A DNA stretch of 64,000 nt from G963663365 sp963663365 (GTDB taxonomy: Bacteria > Hinthialibacterota > Hinthialibacteria > Hinthialibacterales > G963663365). Positions 47,201 through 56,029 of the stretch are shown here, in pieces. Below the pieces are notes generated by a model. It was not told the origin of the DNA. It searched no databases and saw only the letters and a list, made by a program, of their open reading frames with translations. The stretch covers positions 248,001 through 312,000 of the forward strand of contig CAXXIH010000003.1 in NCBI GenBank assembly GCA_963663365.2. The letters are read 5' to 3'. Positions within the stretch are counted from its first letter, which is position 1. Each line of letters begins with the position of its first letter. Made by a program: the position numbers and the translations under genes.

Positions 47201-49450
47201 CTATTCGGAATCCTGATAAAGAGGATCGACGCCATTCAAGATCGCGCCGATAATCGGTGTGCCCGAGTTTTCCAGACGTTTTACGACTTTGCGTAAAGAA
47301 CTGATCGTCCGTTCCCGGCTGCGCACAACCAGCAAAATAGCATCGACACATTTTGCCAGTAGCTGCGCATCCACATACTTAATGGCCGGAGCCGCCTCGA
47401 TCAACACGATTCCAAAATGCTGGGAGACTTCTTCAGCCAACTCTTTCATTCTGTTGGAACCGAGTAAGTCAGGCATGACAGCGTCTTTCACGTGGGGAAG
47501 ACACTCCACACCCGGCAGACGTGTTGCCCACACGACATCCTGGATATTGTCGGCCTCGAATGAGAGGTATTCACCTAATCCGGCTGTGCCTTCTTCATCT
47601 TGAATCAGACTTCGCAATGATGGGCCATCCGCATCCGGACGTACTTGCGCATCGACAATCAGAACCCGGTCATCTTTGCGCCCCAAACAGGCGGCCAGGT
47701 TGGCGATGATTGTGCTTTTGCCTTCTCCCTGTCCGGCGCTAACTACTAGAATCCGCGCACCTTTTTTCGGAATAATTTCGCGGACGCCACAGGCGATAAT
47801 GTCGATGGCCTCCGCCAAATCTGAATACGGTTCAGCCGGGAAAGCCGCTTCTCCTTTGGATTGGCGCGGGATTATGCCAATCACCGGCAAACCGAGTTTC
47901 AGAGCCAGTTCCGCGTCCGATTTGACCGTCTTGTCTAAAAGTTCCAGGGCGATCATTAGAACAAGGCCGATATACGAGATGAAAAGTACCACGGCCACGC
48001 AGATCAACCTTCGGTTGGATCGGATCGGTCTAACGGGTGGTTTTGCATCCGAGACAACCGAAAATCCGGTGCTTTTGGTTTCGAGCGCGGTCGATAGGTT
48101 ATTGAGCTGGGTTTGAAGAGTTTCGGCCTCATTGCGATTCACTTCAACATTGCGGGTGATTGTAACGTATTCACGTTGAAGTTCCGGAAGTGAATCAAGT
48201 TCCTCTTGAACCTGATTGCGGGCTTCCTCCAAATATTTAAGTTGCTCGTCTTGCGCCACATGCTCTAGTTCAATGTCGAATGCCTTGCTCATCATATCCT
48301 GGAGCATCGGTGTAAGCTCGGATTTCTTATCTTCTTCAGGAATTACGGCATCATCGAGCGCTTTTAACTCTTTTTTCCATTTCTCAGTTTGGTCGGTATC
48401 GAGCGTAAGTGCTTTTTGTTCCTCATAGGCGGCTTTGGCTTTCTGCAAGTCGGTTTCGGAGATCAAGCCTTTCTCTTTTAGCCGTTTGGACCTTTCATAT
48501 TCCAATTCCAGCTGCGAAAGAAGAGCCAAGCCGGCCCGGTATTCCTTATCGTCATAAATCGAGTCGCGCAGGCGGCGGAACTGGAGATCGAGTATCTTAA
48601 GATTGCTGGCTGAGGTTGATGCGGCGGCTTCCTCTTTCTTAACTTTCCCCTGCAAATCGATGACAATTTGAGAGAGGTTGTCTTTCTGCAATTCAATCTT
48701 ATTTTTATCGGCGACCGCTTTCCGATACATCATATCGATCGCATTTAGCCGTTCTAATAGAAGTGAGGTTTTTTTGGTTAGATCGACGATATTATTCTTG
48801 GCCGCAAAATCTTGCAAAGCGGCTTCAGCCTCGTTTTCACGTTCCAGTGCGCTGTCCAGACGTCTTCGAATAGTTGCCAAGCGTTGATTTAGCTCTTCCC
48901 CGCGTATGCTGGCCTGCATGGTTAGGAACGTATCCCGCAAGGTATTAGCGAGTCTTGCGGCGATATCCGCATCGTCCCATTCCGCGCGGATCGAAAGCAG
49001 CGATGTATCGCGTTGCACATGGACATCGCAGGCTGCGCCGATTTGTTCCAATGTGTTCTCTAACTCCAACTGACGGCGGGTTTCCTCGAGATTGGTTTGG
49101 ATTTTGACCAAATGGAGTAGGGATTCGAGCGAGGGAGCCTCAGCATCCAAACCTTCAATACCATAGCCGGGCCGGTGCAGGAGCACGGTTTCAGCGCTGT
49201 AGGTGCGGTTGCCCAAAAACAAACCGGCCCCGATCCCTAGAGGAATCGAAATCAAAAAAAAGAGTGCACCGATTTTCCACCGCTTCAAAACACCCAGTAA
49301 TAACGTGCGTGGATCAAAAGGCAATTTCTCGATTTGAGAATCTTTGCTGCCTGTTCTGTCATTTTGACTGGAGGAAACCGCATAGCCGTTCCTCTCCGGA
49401 ATACGTCGAGATTGTCTTCTGGTACGATGAATGCGGGAATCACGAACCAT
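47201..49450 (-). CDS. Wzc-like polysaccharide chain-length/ATPase protein
   Basis: Inner-membrane protein of 749 aa with a Wzz-type N-terminal part (membrane helix about 58-80), a long periplasmic coiled-coil (about 160-470), a second helix (about 490-512) and a cytoplasmic BY-kinase-type ATPase. Walker A SAGQGEGKST is intact. Walker A' is VDAQVR, missing its second Asp, and Walker B is VLIEAAP with Glu in place of Asp. The C-terminus ends NGVDPLYQDSE, with no Tyr cluster. It can control polymer length and export, but tyrosine autokinase activity is doubtful. It begins the glycosyltransferase part of the operon. Confidence 0.9.
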   Translation of the reverse strand: MVRDSRIHRTRRQSRRIPERNGYAVSSSQNDRTGSKDSQIEKLPFDPRTLLLGVLKRWKIGALFFLISIPLGIGAGLFLGNRTYSAETVLLHRPGYGIEGLDAEAPSLESLLHLVKIQTNLEETRRQLELENTLEQIGAACDVHVQRDTSLLSIRAEWDDADIAARLANTLRDTFLTMQASIRGEELNQRLATIRRRLDSALERENEAEAALQDFAAKNNIVDLTKKTSLLLERLNAIDMMYRKAVADKNKIELQKDNLSQIVIDLQGKVKKEEAAASTSASNLKILDLQFRRLRDSIYDDKEYRAGLALLSQLELEYERSKRLKEKGLISETDLQKAKAAYEEQKALTLDTDQTEKWKKELKALDDAVIPEEDKKSELTPMLQDMMSKAFDIELEHVAQDEQLKYLEEARNQVQEELDSLPELQREYVTITRNVEVNRNEAETLQTQLNNLSTALETKSTGFSVVSDAKPPVRPIRSNRRLICVAVVLFISYIGLVLMIALELLDKTVKSDAELALKLGLPVIGIIPRQSKGEAAFPAEPYSDLAEAIDIIACGVREIIPKKGARILVVSAGQGEGKSTIIANLAACLGRKDDRVLIVDAQVRPDADGPSLRSLIQDEEGTAGLGEYLSFEADNIQDVVWATRLPGVECLPHVKDAVMPDLLGSNRMKELAEEVSQHFGIVLIEAAPAIKYVDAQLLAKCVDAILLVVRSRERTISSLRKVVKRLENSGTPIIGAILNGVDPLYQDSE

Positions 49451-49559
49451 TTGTTTAGCTGCCTTGCCGTTTTTACTGAATGTAGGCAGCGAATACGCTA
49501 TTACTATGCCATATTTCGGCTCCGAATTGACATAGTATTAAATTTGGATTGGTCGGGGC

Positions 49560-51068
49560 TTAGGATTTTGAGAATCTAGCCTTGAGAAGGGCCTTTTCCT
49601 GTTTTCCCAAGCCGGTAATCCAGAATAGCAATAAGAACACAATTGCGCCCGGTATCGCTTCTCCGACCAGGACGATAAGACCGTTGGGAGGCAGCCAGAA
49701 TTTGATGCCTATGCTGACCAAGAATTGAATCGCGGCAGGCAGGATCATCGGCATGAATACGCAACGCGCGTATTCAAGATAGCCCACATCATGAATTTTG
49801 CAGGAATGACTCACGACTACGCCAATATCGATACAGATGGCCGTGATTAGCGTTCCTCCGGCAATACCCAATAGGCCGAACCATGGGGCGAGGATTACGC
49901 TCACAGTGATGTTCGTGACTGTTCCGATGACGGCCGCCCGCGCTGCAAAGGCATGGTGCCCGGTCATTGCCAGGACTGTCGAGGCGGCGATTTGCGGGAT
50001 TGCCAAGCCCATGGCTGTCATTAAGACGATGAGCACCGGACCCGCATCGCGGAATTCTTCTCCCACCCATAGAATGATCGCGTCCGTGGCAAAGCAATAC
50101 GCGCCTATGGCCAACATGACCGCCGGTGCAAACGCGTATTTTGCACAATGAACAAGGATAAAACGGATGCCTTGTTCATCGCCGCGTCCTTTCATTTCGG
50201 CGATAACCGGAGACAAAACATTGATGAATTGCTTGGTGAGTAGATGAGCGCTTTCGGCAATCTTCAGAGCGATGCCATAGACGGCGACCGATGGAAGCGG
50301 CAGAAAGAATTTCACTAAAATGGGATCGGTGCGAAGCAAAACAAGGTTGGCAACATTCACAATGAATTGTGCCGAACTGAATGAGGTCAATTCACGGAAC
50401 ATGCTCCATTCGGCCATGCGAATTGAAATACGGAGAGACGGCACCGAGCGATAGCACAATCCGATGTAGATAACGTGTTCCAGAAGAATTCCCAGAAGAT
50501 TAATCCAGGCCAAGATGATCACGCCCATCCCGGTAGACATTGCCCACCAAGAGAGCAGAGCGGCCAGCACAGAACTGCCGGATTGCACGGCATTGATTTG
50601 CCAGATCTTCTGTTCGCCGTATAAAAGGCCGCGAAACAGCCCCAAAGGCAATGCAATGACTAATGAACGTGCAGCCAATATCCCAAGTAATACAAGCGCC
50701 TTCCCGTGTTGGGTTTCGGGAATGGAAAATATGTGGTTATAAGCGATACCCAAAATGGTCACGCCCAAAATCGCCAGAAGAGCTAAGGCGATATAGACAA
50801 TAAGCAGCGTGCTTAAAATGCGGTTGCGGCGTTCCGAATCGTCTTGTCCCCGGCATTCGGCAACGAATTTGACAACACTTGTGGCAAATCCGAAGTCAAC
50901 CAGCGCAAAAAAGCCAAGCACGGAGAATGTTAATGTCCACAACCCGTAATCGGCCTCACCAATGCCTCTGATAATGATCGGCGTTAACAGCATCATTACC
51001 AGGAAAGAGACGGCAAAACTAAGATAATTTGAGAGGGCGTTAACCGCGATGCGGCGGGTGGTTGACAT
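49560..51068 (-). CDS. Wzx-type polysaccharide flippase
   Basis: Integral membrane protein of 502 aa with about 14 hydrophobic helices, MOP/polysaccharide-transport (Wzx/RfbX) fold. The N-terminus starts MSTTRRIAVNALSNYLSFAVS with the usual conserved region (TPIIIRGIGEADYGLWTL), and a central charged loop lies between helices. It moves the undecaprenyl-linked repeat unit across the inner membrane. It is 48 bases downstream of the polymerase gene, so it is cotranscribed. The ATG has AAAGAG upstream. Confidence 0.9.
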   Translation of the reverse strand: MSTTRRIAVNALSNYLSFAVSFLVMMLLTPIIIRGIGEADYGLWTLTFSVLGFFALVDFGFATSVVKFVAECRGQDDSERRNRILSTLLIVYIALALLAILGVTILGIAYNHIFSIPETQHGKALVLLGILAARSLVIALPLGLFRGLLYGEQKIWQINAVQSGSSVLAALLSWWAMSTGMGVIILAWINLLGILLEHVIYIGLCYRSVPSLRISIRMAEWSMFRELTSFSSAQFIVNVANLVLLRTDPILVKFFLPLPSVAVYGIALKIAESAHLLTKQFINVLSPVIAEMKGRGDEQGIRFILVHCAKYAFAPAVMLAIGAYCFATDAIILWVGEEFRDAGPVLIVLMTAMGLAIPQIAASTVLAMTGHHAFAARAAVIGTVTNITVSVILAPWFGLLGIAGGTLITAICIDIGVVVSHSCKIHDVGYLEYARCVFMPMILPAAIQFLVSIGIKFWLPPNGLIVLVGEAIPGAIVFLLLFWITGLGKQEKALLKARFSKS

Positions 51069-51116
51069 TGAGTAGACTCTTTCTATTTCCGAATCACTGC
51101 ATCAATACCGGCCTGG

Positions 51117-52481
51117 CTAGGCCAACCGTTCGGAAAACTCTCCGGATGCAGCGAAATCGGATTCTTCTTGAGTATCGTCAATCCGCATTTTGCCGATTGC
51201 GTTCAGCGTGCCTGCGATAGCACAAAAATAGAACCATGTGTTGGTTTGCCGCATGATCCATTCGAGTAAGCCCTGCAAATGGAGACTGAATAGACCGATA
51301 AAGCATCCCACTGCAAAGGCCCGAAGGAATGAGTCACGGCTTTGAAAATAGATAAGAATGCATCGAAATTGTACGGCGACAATTAGGCACAAGTAAATTA
51401 CAAGGCCTGGATAACCGAGTTCGGCGGCCGTTAGCCAATAAATGTGATGGGCGACGCCATCGTCCGTGCCGGGACCGCCATCCAAGGCTGGAGGAGCCCA
51501 GCGGGCGTATTTTGTCTTACCGATCATATGTGAGAAATTATTTAGACCCGCACCCCAGAACATATCCGCCGCCATCTTCTGTGCGCAGACATTAAACTCC
51601 TCTCTTGTCTCGCCTGATCGAATGGGAGCATTGATGAAACGGTCTATCAATGTGTCGGACGCTTTGATTCCACCGGCCATCACACCTAGTGCCATGATGC
51701 CGATGAAAATCAGCCGCCGCCGGTTGAGATGTTTTAATCGGAGAAAACCGGCACAGAGTCCCATACCTGCAACCAGAGATACCAATGCACCGCGCGAAAG
51801 CGTGGAGAGGACGTTAAAAACGGCCGCTCCGACGCTCGCGAGATGCCAACCTTTGGGTTTTACCTCCTCAAGAAGGAAGATTGCAAATACAGGCAAGATG
51901 GTCAGATTGGTTAGCATGGCCAGCGTATTCATATGCGGCAACGTGCCCGTGCAGCGGTACATATGCAGAACGTATTTCTGATGGAATACAGCCAATGCCT
52001 GATAGAATGGAAGTAATGCGAAAATCGTAATTATGATTTGCACGTGGGCCTTTTTATCTACGATTTGTGAAAAAACCCAAAAGATTAGAAGCCCTCTTAT
52101 GACCTTCCACGCGCCGAACGCTGCATAAAGCGGTACATACGCCATGACAATGCTAAAGAGCCCGATCAGGCCATAGAGCAAGAAAAAAATACCCTCAGGT
52201 GTGGGCCATTTGGAACGCATTCGCCAAGGTTTTAGCAACAATACATAGAACGCCATCGATAGTGCAATGAGATCGAGTGCTGTAACCTCAATGCCTCTTG
52301 AGGATCCCCGGTACCATTCGTATGAAATCAGGTTAATCGAAAGAATCCCCCCCAGATCGTTCATTGCCAAAAAGAGGAAAAGGGCAATTGCCCATCGCGC
52401 GCTGCGTGGAATGAAATGCATCGCCGCAGTCATCAAAGGAACGCCCACCATAAGGGCTATGCTCAATGCCGCCCATTTCAT
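51117..52481 (-). CDS. Wzy-type polymerase / O-antigen ligase-like membrane protein
   Basis: Membrane protein of 454 aa with about 11 helices and the O-antigen ligase/polymerase (Wzy_C) signature. The large periplasmic loop contains GAGLNNFSHMIGKTKYARW and HHIYWLTAAELGYPGLVIYL, typical of this family. It most likely polymerises the repeat units delivered by the neighbouring Wzx, with the Wzc-like protein setting length. A ligase role in attaching a polymer to another carrier is possible. The C-terminal tail is charged and cytoplasmic (DDTQEESDF). Confidence 0.88.
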   Translation of the reverse strand: MKWAALSIALMVGVPLMTAAMHFIPRSARWAIALFLFLAMNDLGGILSINLISYEWYRGSSRGIEVTALDLIALSMAFYVLLLKPWRMRSKWPTPEGIFFLLYGLIGLFSIVMAYVPLYAAFGAWKVIRGLLIFWVFSQIVDKKAHVQIIITIFALLPFYQALAVFHQKYVLHMYRCTGTLPHMNTLAMLTNLTILPVFAIFLLEEVKPKGWHLASVGAAVFNVLSTLSRGALVSLVAGMGLCAGFLRLKHLNRRRLIFIGIMALGVMAGGIKASDTLIDRFINAPIRSGETREEFNVCAQKMAADMFWGAGLNNFSHMIGKTKYARWAPPALDGGPGTDDGVAHHIYWLTAAELGYPGLVIYLCLIVAVQFRCILIYFQSRDSFLRAFAVGCFIGLFSLHLQGLLEWIMRQTNTWFYFCAIAGTLNAIGKMRIDDTQEESDFAASGEFSERLA

Positions 52482-52562
52482 TTAAGTGGAGTCCTTTTTA
52501 CGAAGCATGCTATGGCGGATAGTACGGAGTGGCATCGAAAATCCAACCATCGCAAAGGTCTA

Positions 52563-54182
52563 TTAGAGTTTGGGAGTATCTCGTTTATGTACGAGCCGGA
52601 CACACTGGTTACCGTCATCGTCGGAGAAATACGAGACCTCATCCATAACCTCCGATAAAATATAGAGTCCCATTCCGCCGTCACGAGGTTCATGGAGTTG
52701 AATGTCTTCGGGGGGGGGAGGCACAAATGGCAGTCCCTCATGAATAAACCGTATCTCCAAGCGGGATTCCAGCCTGTTCGCAATGGCACGGGCGTCCACA
52801 GTTATGGGGCCGTCTTTGCGTCCTTTATAAGCGTGGCGGGTGATATTGCTGGCCGCTTCATTGGCAGCGAGTTCGATCAAGGCCACGGAATCGGCATCGA
52901 TACTCACGCCCGGAAATTTCTCGCAGAAGTCGCGAATAAAGAAGCGAATCATGCTGAGATTTTTAAGATCGCTGCTGACCTTCAGTGTGTCTTTTTTAAC
53001 GCATTCATCCACGATGTCCAAAATGCGGACAACGGCGCATGTCAGATCATCATTAAATGATTCCGATTGCGAAAAGGCCTTAATTGCATTAACAACCGTC
53101 TCAATTAAAGATTTTCCATTCGTATTGTGCAGCGATGAAACCAACTTAGCCAGCCTCTCCTCTCCGAAAAAATCACCTTCCGGATTACAGGCTTCGGTTA
53201 ATCCGTCGGAATAGAAGAAAAACAAGTCTCCCGGTTCATAATGGACGGTAAAGTCTTTATGCACCTGCCCAGCCAAGACGCCCAATGGAACGTTTTCTCC
53301 TCGAAGCGTCTCAAATGTCTCTTTGGAAGCGCAGTAATGAATTGTTTTCGTATGGCCGCAATCTACCAGGTTGATTGTGCGTTCCTGGAGGTCGAAGCGG
53401 GCGTAACAAAGAGTCACGAAACTGTCGAGTTCCATCAGCCGGTCGGCCATATCCGTTTGTACGCGATCGAGAATATCATTGGTTTTTGGGGGTGATATAC
53501 CCGACTCTGAAATCAATCGGCCAACCGCGCGTATAAGGTAATTCTTGGTGGCGGCTCCCAATAACGCTGCCGGGACGCCTTTGCCCATCACGTCGCCAAT
53601 GACCAAATCGAAACATCGGTCATTGTGCCGGAAAAAATCGTAGAAATCGCCATCGATAGCCTGCGACGGATGACTGTATGTGGCCACTTCGATATCCCGC
53701 ATATCTTGTGGCGGTGATCCAAAGAGCAGGTTTTTTTGGATACGTGAACCGATCTCCAGTTCATGAGCTCGTGCCTCGGCCAAGGCCCTCTCGGCACTTA
53801 GCTTTGCGTTTTTAAGAACGGCATTCCGCTCTGCCAAAGCCAGCCTTATTTTTAACAAAGAGATTTCGATTGGTTTGGCAAGGTAGTCATCGGCTCCGGC
53901 ATCGATAACCTGACGAATATCGTCTTGTGCGTCGCGTGCCGTACATATCAGGATGACAAACCGTTCCCCATTCGGCATGGCTCTAATGCGGCGGCACAAA
54001 CCCAGGCCATCCAGCCCGGTTAACATCCAATCCAAAATAATGATTTGAAAATCTTCTTGCTGGCAGATTTCCCATGCTGATTCGGCATCCTCACAGGCCG
54101 TGACATCGTGCCCACGAGGTCTAAGAATCATTTTAAACAGGGAGCGAGTGGTAATGTCATCCTCAACGACAAGTACTTTCAT
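52563..54182 (-). CDS. REC-PP2C phosphatase-HATPase regulator (HsbR/SypE-like)
   Basis: Cytoplasmic 539-aa signalling protein. A response-regulator receiver (1-120) has the phospho-acceptor Asp51 in IILDWMLTGLDG and the Lys in LAKPIE. A SpoIIE-type PP2C phosphatase (about 145-390) has DGDFYDFF, GDVMGKGVPA and DDLTCAV. A C-terminal HATPase of the anti-sigma/RsbW type (about 400-539) has ELAANEAASNITRHAY and GGMGLYI. This architecture is like HsbR of Pseudomonas and the PP2C/HATPase combination of SypE in Vibrio, both of which control a STAS antagonist. ATG 54182 begins REC; the open frame back to 54404 is not supported. Confidence 0.92.
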   Translation of the reverse strand: MKVLVVEDDITTRSLFKMILRPRGHDVTACEDAESAWEICQQEDFQIIILDWMLTGLDGLGLCRRIRAMPNGERFVILICTARDAQDDIRQVIDAGADDYLAKPIEISLLKIRLALAERNAVLKNAKLSAERALAEARAHELEIGSRIQKNLLFGSPPQDMRDIEVATYSHPSQAIDGDFYDFFRHNDRCFDLVIGDVMGKGVPAALLGAATKNYLIRAVGRLISESGISPPKTNDILDRVQTDMADRLMELDSFVTLCYARFDLQERTINLVDCGHTKTIHYCASKETFETLRGENVPLGVLAGQVHKDFTVHYEPGDLFFFYSDGLTEACNPEGDFFGEERLAKLVSSLHNTNGKSLIETVVNAIKAFSQSESFNDDLTCAVVRILDIVDECVKKDTLKVSSDLKNLSMIRFFIRDFCEKFPGVSIDADSVALIELAANEAASNITRHAYKGRKDGPITVDARAIANRLESRLEIRFIHEGLPFVPPPPEDIQLHEPRDGGMGLYILSEVMDEVSYFSDDDGNQCVRLVHKRDTPKL

Positions 54183-54279
54183 GGGCCGTATTCTATCATA
54201 ATAAAGGGCAGTCAACGAACGGCGCACAGGGTAAAAGGAGAGATTGTCCGGCTTTGGTCCTGAAACAGGATAGAAAGGC

Positions 54280-55107
54280 TTAGCCCTTGAGGCCACCAGC
54301 CATAATTCCACCGATGAAGGCTTTTTGCGCGATGAAAAAGAGAACCAAAACGGGCAGAACCATGAGAGTGCTGGCGGCCATGAGCATGCCCCATTCCAGG
54401 GCATGGCTGCTTTGGAACTGCTGTAGCCCCAAAGACAATGTGAATTTTTCAGATGATTGGAGGTAAATCAGCGGATTGAGGTAGTCCACCCAGCTCCACA
54501 AAAAGGAGAAGACAACGACGGTTACTAGGCCGGTGACGGAGACCGGCATAATGATGCGGGCATAAATTTGCCATTCTGAGCAGCCGTCAATGCGAGCCGC
54601 TTCGCTAAGCGACTCCGGAACACCCATAAAAAATTGACGCAAGAGAAATATAAAGAACGGTGTTCCCAAAAATGCCGGGAGAATGAGCGGGATATACGTA
54701 TCGATACAGCCAAACGTTCGGAAAATGACAAAGACCGGTATCATTGTTACCTGCGGCGGCAACAGCATCGTACCCAACATAATGTAAAAACAGACATCCC
54801 TGCCTTTCCATGGTATTCGGCTGAAACTGTAGGCCACCAGCGATGCGCTTAAAAGATTGCCGAAGGTGGTTCCCACGGAGACGATTAATGTGTTGAACAG
54901 ATAGCGGAAGAATGGAATGAAGGTCAATGCATCGGTGTAATTCTTCCAGTGGAATTCTTGCGGTATCCATTTAGGTGGGAAAATAAAAATCTCTTCGCTT
55001 GGTTTAAGGGACGAGCTGACCATCCAGGCAAAAGGAGCAAAAAAGAATACTGCACCCAAGCATAAGCCCGCATAAGTCAAAATGTGCTCGTACGATTTTC
55101 GCTTCAC
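54280..55107 (-). CDS. Carbohydrate ABC transporter permease, MalG type
   Basis: Inner-membrane permease of 275 aa with six helices. The EAA loop EAARIDGCSEWQIYARIIMP, which contacts the ATPase, is intact. It is the second permease of a CUT1-type importer. I start at GTG 55107 because AGGAAG lies 7 bases upstream; a GTG at 55146 is in frame but overlaps the upstream gene. The coding start lies 10 bases after the upstream stop. No ATPase gene is in the window, so a shared MsmK/UgpC-type ATPase may be used. Confidence 0.9.
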   Translation of the reverse strand: MKRKSYEHILTYAGLCLGAVFFFAPFAWMVSSSLKPSEEIFIFPPKWIPQEFHWKNYTDALTFIPFFRYLFNTLIVSVGTTFGNLLSASLVAYSFSRIPWKGRDVCFYIMLGTMLLPPQVTMIPVFVIFRTFGCIDTYIPLILPAFLGTPFFIFLLRQFFMGVPESLSEAARIDGCSEWQIYARIIMPVSVTGLVTVVVFSFLWSWVDYLNPLIYLQSSEKFTLSLGLQQFQSSHALEWGMLMAASTLMVLPVLVLFFIAQKAFIGGIMAGGLKG

Positions 55108-55117
55108 GCCATTCTTC

Positions 55118-56029
55118 CTAGTCTTCTGTGTAGTGCACCCATCCACTGGTTTTTAGCACCAGGCAGACGATGGCCAAGGTTACAACGAATAGAATCCATG
55201 CCATGGCGCTGGCATATCCCATTTTGAAATGTTGGAATGCGTTCTGATACAAATAGAGTGCATAGACCAAAGTTGAGCCTTGTGGCCCGCCTGCTCTTCC
55301 GCCGTGCTCCGGGGATATTCCGGTGGTCATAATGTAAACTTGGGTAAAATACTGAAATGAGCCGATGATCCCCATAATTAGGTTAAAAAAGATTACCGGA
55401 CTAATTGTGGGCAAGGTGATATGCACCATACGTCTTGCCGGGCCTGCACCGTCTACCCAAGCCGCTTCATAAAGCGCTTGCGGAACTTGTTGAAGTCCGG
55501 CCAGAAAGATAATCATGATGTTCCCTACTCCCCACAGGTTGGTCAGGATCAACGCTGGTTTGGACCAATGGGGATTGGTTAACCAGCCGGGGCCGTGGAT
55601 TCCAAATAGCGCCAGGCCGGCATTGATGAGACCGTATTCCGGATTGAGAATCCATACCCAAAGAATGGCTACAGCCACAATAGGCACTACACTCGGCAAA
55701 TAGTAAATGGTTCGAAAGATAGCCAGGCCTTTGACTTTTGCATTGAGCAGAAGCGCCATAAAGAAAGCCAGCGCCAAAGCCGAAGGAACGCCGAACACCA
55801 TCATATACAAAGTGTTGTAGAGTGAACGTAGAAAATGCGGATCCTCGAAAAATAAAGTCCTATAATTTTCCAGCCCGATCCAAACAGGACTGCGTACGAC
55901 GTTATAACTGCAAAATGAGTAATAAAGGCTGGCTACAATCGGCCCTGCCGTGAGCAGGATGAAGCCGGTAATCCAGGGCGAGGCAAACAGCAAGCCGTTC
56001 GTCAGATTTTGGCGTTCCCGGGGCGTCAT
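55118..56029 (-). CDS. Carbohydrate ABC transporter permease, MalF/UgpA type
   Basis: Inner-membrane permease of 303 aa with six helices (WITGFILLTAGPIVASLYYS, IYYLPSVVPIVAVAILWVWI and others) and the EAA loop EAAWVDGAGPARRMVHITLP. It pairs with the neighbouring MalG-type permease to move a sugar supplied by the binding protein. The ATG overlaps the stop of the binding-protein gene (ATGA, 4 bases), showing tight translational coupling. Confidence 0.92.
   Translation of the reverse strand: MTPRERQNLTNGLLFASPWITGFILLTAGPIVASLYYSFCSYNVVRSPVWIGLENYRTLFFEDPHFLRSLYNTLYMMVFGVPSALALAFFMALLLNAKVKGLAIFRTIYYLPSVVPIVAVAILWVWILNPEYGLINAGLALFGIHGPGWLTNPHWSKPALILTNLWGVGNIMIIFLAGLQQVPQALYEAAWVDGAGPARRMVHITLPTISPVIFFNLIMGIIGSFQYFTQVYIMTTGISPEHGGRAGGPQGSTLVYALYLYQNAFQHFKMGYASAMAWILFVVTLAIVCLVLKTSGWVHYTED

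Noticed and set aside
54183..54404. Upstream extension of the PP2C regulator frame
   Set aside because: It precedes the receiver domain's natural Met start, has odd composition and overlaps the permease gene.
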